DNA from: Platerodrilus igneus
Taxonomy: Eukaryota > Arthropoda > Insecta > Coleoptera > Lycidae
Assembly: GCA_036346225.1 (NCBI GenBank)
Contig: JARFIW010001342.1
Location: forward strand, 124,001 to 188,000
Reading direction: 5' to 3'
Length of the DNA: 64,000 nucleotides
Shown: one piece after another, positions 62,058-64,000 of the stretch
How the letters are laid out: every line of letters starts with the position of its first letter
Position numbering within the stretch: position 1 is the first letter of the stretch
Position numbers and translations under genes: made by a program
Notes under the pieces: generated by a model
What the model saw: the letters and a program-made list of their open reading frames with translations, nothing else
Databases searched by the model: none
What the model was told of the DNA's origin: nothing

Positions 62058-64000
62058 TATGAATTTTACAAAACTCACAAGGAAATTTTTAATAACAGTT
62101 TTCACTATAAAGCCTGCTACATACCCCATAGCAGCTTTACATATAGGTCTTTCCAACACCCCACTATCCATAGTAGCTAGTCCCCTATGAATTACTGAAT
62201 TTTGCAAACCACTATTATGATTGGAATCCTTTGTCAACATTTTTACAAAAAAGAAATTTTAAGTTGCATCAATGATGACTCAAAGGTTTCTTCACAATTT
62301 GCCCCTACCGAGTGAACTCCAGCAACATTTCGCACTAACAGTGCTTTATAGGAGTCTCTAAACTGTTCGCACGTTGGACTATTGTGTCGTCCTCTATGCT
62401 GTCTTATTTGACCAAAGTAATTTTCTAATGGGTCCTGATTAAAGGATCTCGCAAAAAAATATGTGACACCATTGGAAAATATTATATCAGCTAGGTCAAT
62501 AAATCCATCAAGAGTACGAATAAAATTTTTTAAAGATGGTGGCACACTAATTTTATTTGCGCCCTGTACTTGGAAACACATTTGAAGTAGATTGGCCTTT
62601 GACTTCTTCCAAAATTCGATGTGTTGCGAACGTTTGGTAACTGCTCCAGTAAGTGGCTTTCCGGGCTTACATTTAAATGTCCCACCATTCAAACTATCAA
62701 ATAGTGTGTCCAAAATTTAACCACTTTAGCTGTTTCTTGTGCACGTTTGTCCAATTTATGCTTTCCCATAACATCAGTTTCACCTGCAAATATAAACATA
62801 TAGTATGCTCATCGTACAAGTATAATTTTTATATAACATAGCATACTAAAAATCCAAACAACACAGTGTTTTGGTGCTTTGATATATTAATTATAGTAAT
62901 AATTACCATTTCGAGCCATGATATTCATCGTTGCGGCCATTGAATGACTAAATACTTGTGTAGCAAGTGAAACCTTCATCTTTTTAATTTTTCCATTAAC
63001 CACATGACAGTCAGTTATTTTTGGCAGGCAACGTATATCACCACTACATGCATCAATAAAATAAGTGTTCACAATATCTTCCCATTTTGCTGTTAAAATG
63101 CCATCATTCGACTTCCAAATTAAGTCTTTTGTTAACAAATTATTGCGAAGACCTTTAACTAAATGAGGGACATCATAAAGGGGAATAATTTCACAGTCAT
63201 TAATAATTATGCGACGCTTTGGAACCAAATTCTTTTTTAAATATATTGCTCGTGCATCTAACACCATTCTCTCTATGGCTGATCTGTTGGTTGGGCATAG
63301 ATCACATATGGTAGCCAGTACTTTCAATCCTAAAAGATTATTTGATAAGAAATTTATATGATCTAAGAGATATTTTAATAAAATTAAGTGTTTCTATACA
63401 ACGCCGTATCGCGGGGGTTTGGGGGTTCAACCCCCTTCGAAATAATAGTACCGCTTGCCTTCTAAATGTTATCTGCCTCGTATATATCCCTAGAAAAGTA
63501 GGAATTGTTTTATCAGTTCTAGTATCTAGTTTCCTTTAATTATTTTATTTTTCAGAATATGTTAAGACTAAGGAATGCCAAATACTCTTTTAAAAAATTT
63601 ATTTGTTTTCCCCATAAACAAAGTGCTTTTAATTTTTGTTCGAATTCAATAAAATTTGTTGCTAAATAATTTGTCTGATTTTTTAAACCCCCACCGAAAT
63701 GTTTATCCAGATACGGCCTTGTTCCTATCAATATTTATTAATGATGTGTATTATATACGAATAAGTCTTGACCAAACTTTTTACCTGCATTGTGTAATTC
63801 CTTAATCACTGATGTAAGTAAGTCTTTAATAGCATGAGATGTTGATGTAGATTTACAAAAGGTATAGCAAATGGTTTGTTTCTATTTTCTAGTAACACCT
63901 CTTGCCATAAACACCAGAGCATGATCTACAATTTGACCATCTTGTACTCCAACAAGTTCATCTTTATGCTTTTGGTATGAAACATTCGGCATTAGAGAAA
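62058..64000 (-). pseudogene. P-element/THAP9-like transposase, two introns, N-terminus off window
   Basis: Exons on -: 64000-63785 (VGVQDGQIVDHALVFMARGV, SHAIKDLLTSVIKELHNA), 63329-62907 (GLKVLATICDLCPTNRSAIE, VPHLVKGLRNNLL, SLATQVFSHSMAATMNIMA), and 62783-62058 (ETDVMGKHKLDKRAQETAKV, then NQDPLENYFGQIRQHRGRHN and GYVAGFIVK). Introns 63330-63784 and 62784-62906 have GT/AG ends and join the frame exactly. The N-Q-D-x-x-E-N block is the conserved C-terminal acidic site of P transposases. Damage is slight: a stop for Trp in the first exon and shifts near 62715 and 62243. The THAP domain should lie beyond 64000. It differs from the fragment at 17165. Confidence 0.85.
63399..63721. repeat. hAT-like MITE inside the P-element intron
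   Basis: Left end CAACGCCGTATCGCGGGGGT, right end in complement CAAGGCCGTATCTGG, with the shared CCGTATC and G-rich part (GGGGGTTTxxGGGGTT). Flanks TTTCTATA and TTCCTATC match at 6 of 8. Ends of this type (CA-G-GCGTA, then GGGGG and TTCAACCCCC) are common in insect hAT elements. Confidence 0.55.

Noticed and set aside
1..64000. CRISPR array, bacterial operons, rRNA
   Set aside because: No regularly spaced identical repeats and no rRNA blocks; all evidence is eukaryotic.
1..64000. Reading the window as a piRNA cluster
   Set aside because: Nested, decayed transposons in mixed orientation fit the look of one, but sequence alone cannot show it; small-RNA data would be needed.

Overview
The window is a piece of an animal nuclear genome, most probably an insect. 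It is AT-rich and intron-bearing. It carries insect-typical elements (Jockey and RTE LINEs, Ty3/gypsy elements of two kinds, piggyBac, PIF/Harbinger, P-element/THAP9 and hAT relatives, a tRNA-headed SINE) and recognisable metazoan host genes (a USP10/USP2, TAF1 and PDI cDNA mosaic, a commissureless-like exon, a DUF4806 gene, a tRNA-Lys). The species cannot be named from the sequence alone. Almost nothing here is an intact single-copy gene; most of the window is layered repeats.

Layout. 1-4428: 3' half of a Ty3/gypsy element on + (protease end, RT, RNase H, integrase), followed by a domain not normally found there: a TARG1/OARD1-type macro domain plus a CCCH zinc finger, running into the 3' LTR. 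4480-8934: a complete but decayed Mag-like gypsy element with two LTRs, inserted in an interspersed repeat here called R. 8935-20395: R copies alternating with RTE LINE fragments, three SINE-related insertions (two here), a hAT transposase start and a P-element fragment. 20400-24510: a HARBI1-like pseudogene and three inverted-repeat MITEs. 25150-26930: a multi-exon DUF4806 gene on -. 27431-31566: an inverted duplication of about 2 kb per arm carrying a commissureless-like exon in each arm, with a tRNA-Lys(CTT) at its centre. 32270-39560 and 45990-52145: two copies of one ancestral unit of about 2 kb (R repeat, solo LTR of the first gypsy element, endonuclease-like coding piece), swollen by different later insertions (RTE, tandem 0.5-kb units, SINE-like retroposon, Jockey, Harbinger derivative). 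Between them lie a copia scrap, a two-gene Harbinger and a full-length piggyBac with TTAA ends. 52150-60170: intronless pieces of four host mRNAs in one orientation (USP10, USP2, TAF1 bromodomain, PDI), split by a Jockey LINE. 60640-61780: CR1-like LINE remnant. 62058-64000: a P-element/THAP9 transposase on - with two introns, running off the window.

How the parts relate. Nested insertions can be read against their uninterrupted paralogs in the same window, so several boundaries and target-site duplications are exact. The two most unusual items are (i) the gypsy element whose pol reading frame is extended by an ADP-ribosyl-hydrolase-like macro domain and an RNA-binding-type zinc finger, and (ii) the USP-TAF1-PDI mosaic, which includes an uninterrupted 249-codon frame joining a USP2-like catalytic C-terminal half to the TAF1 bromodomain region.
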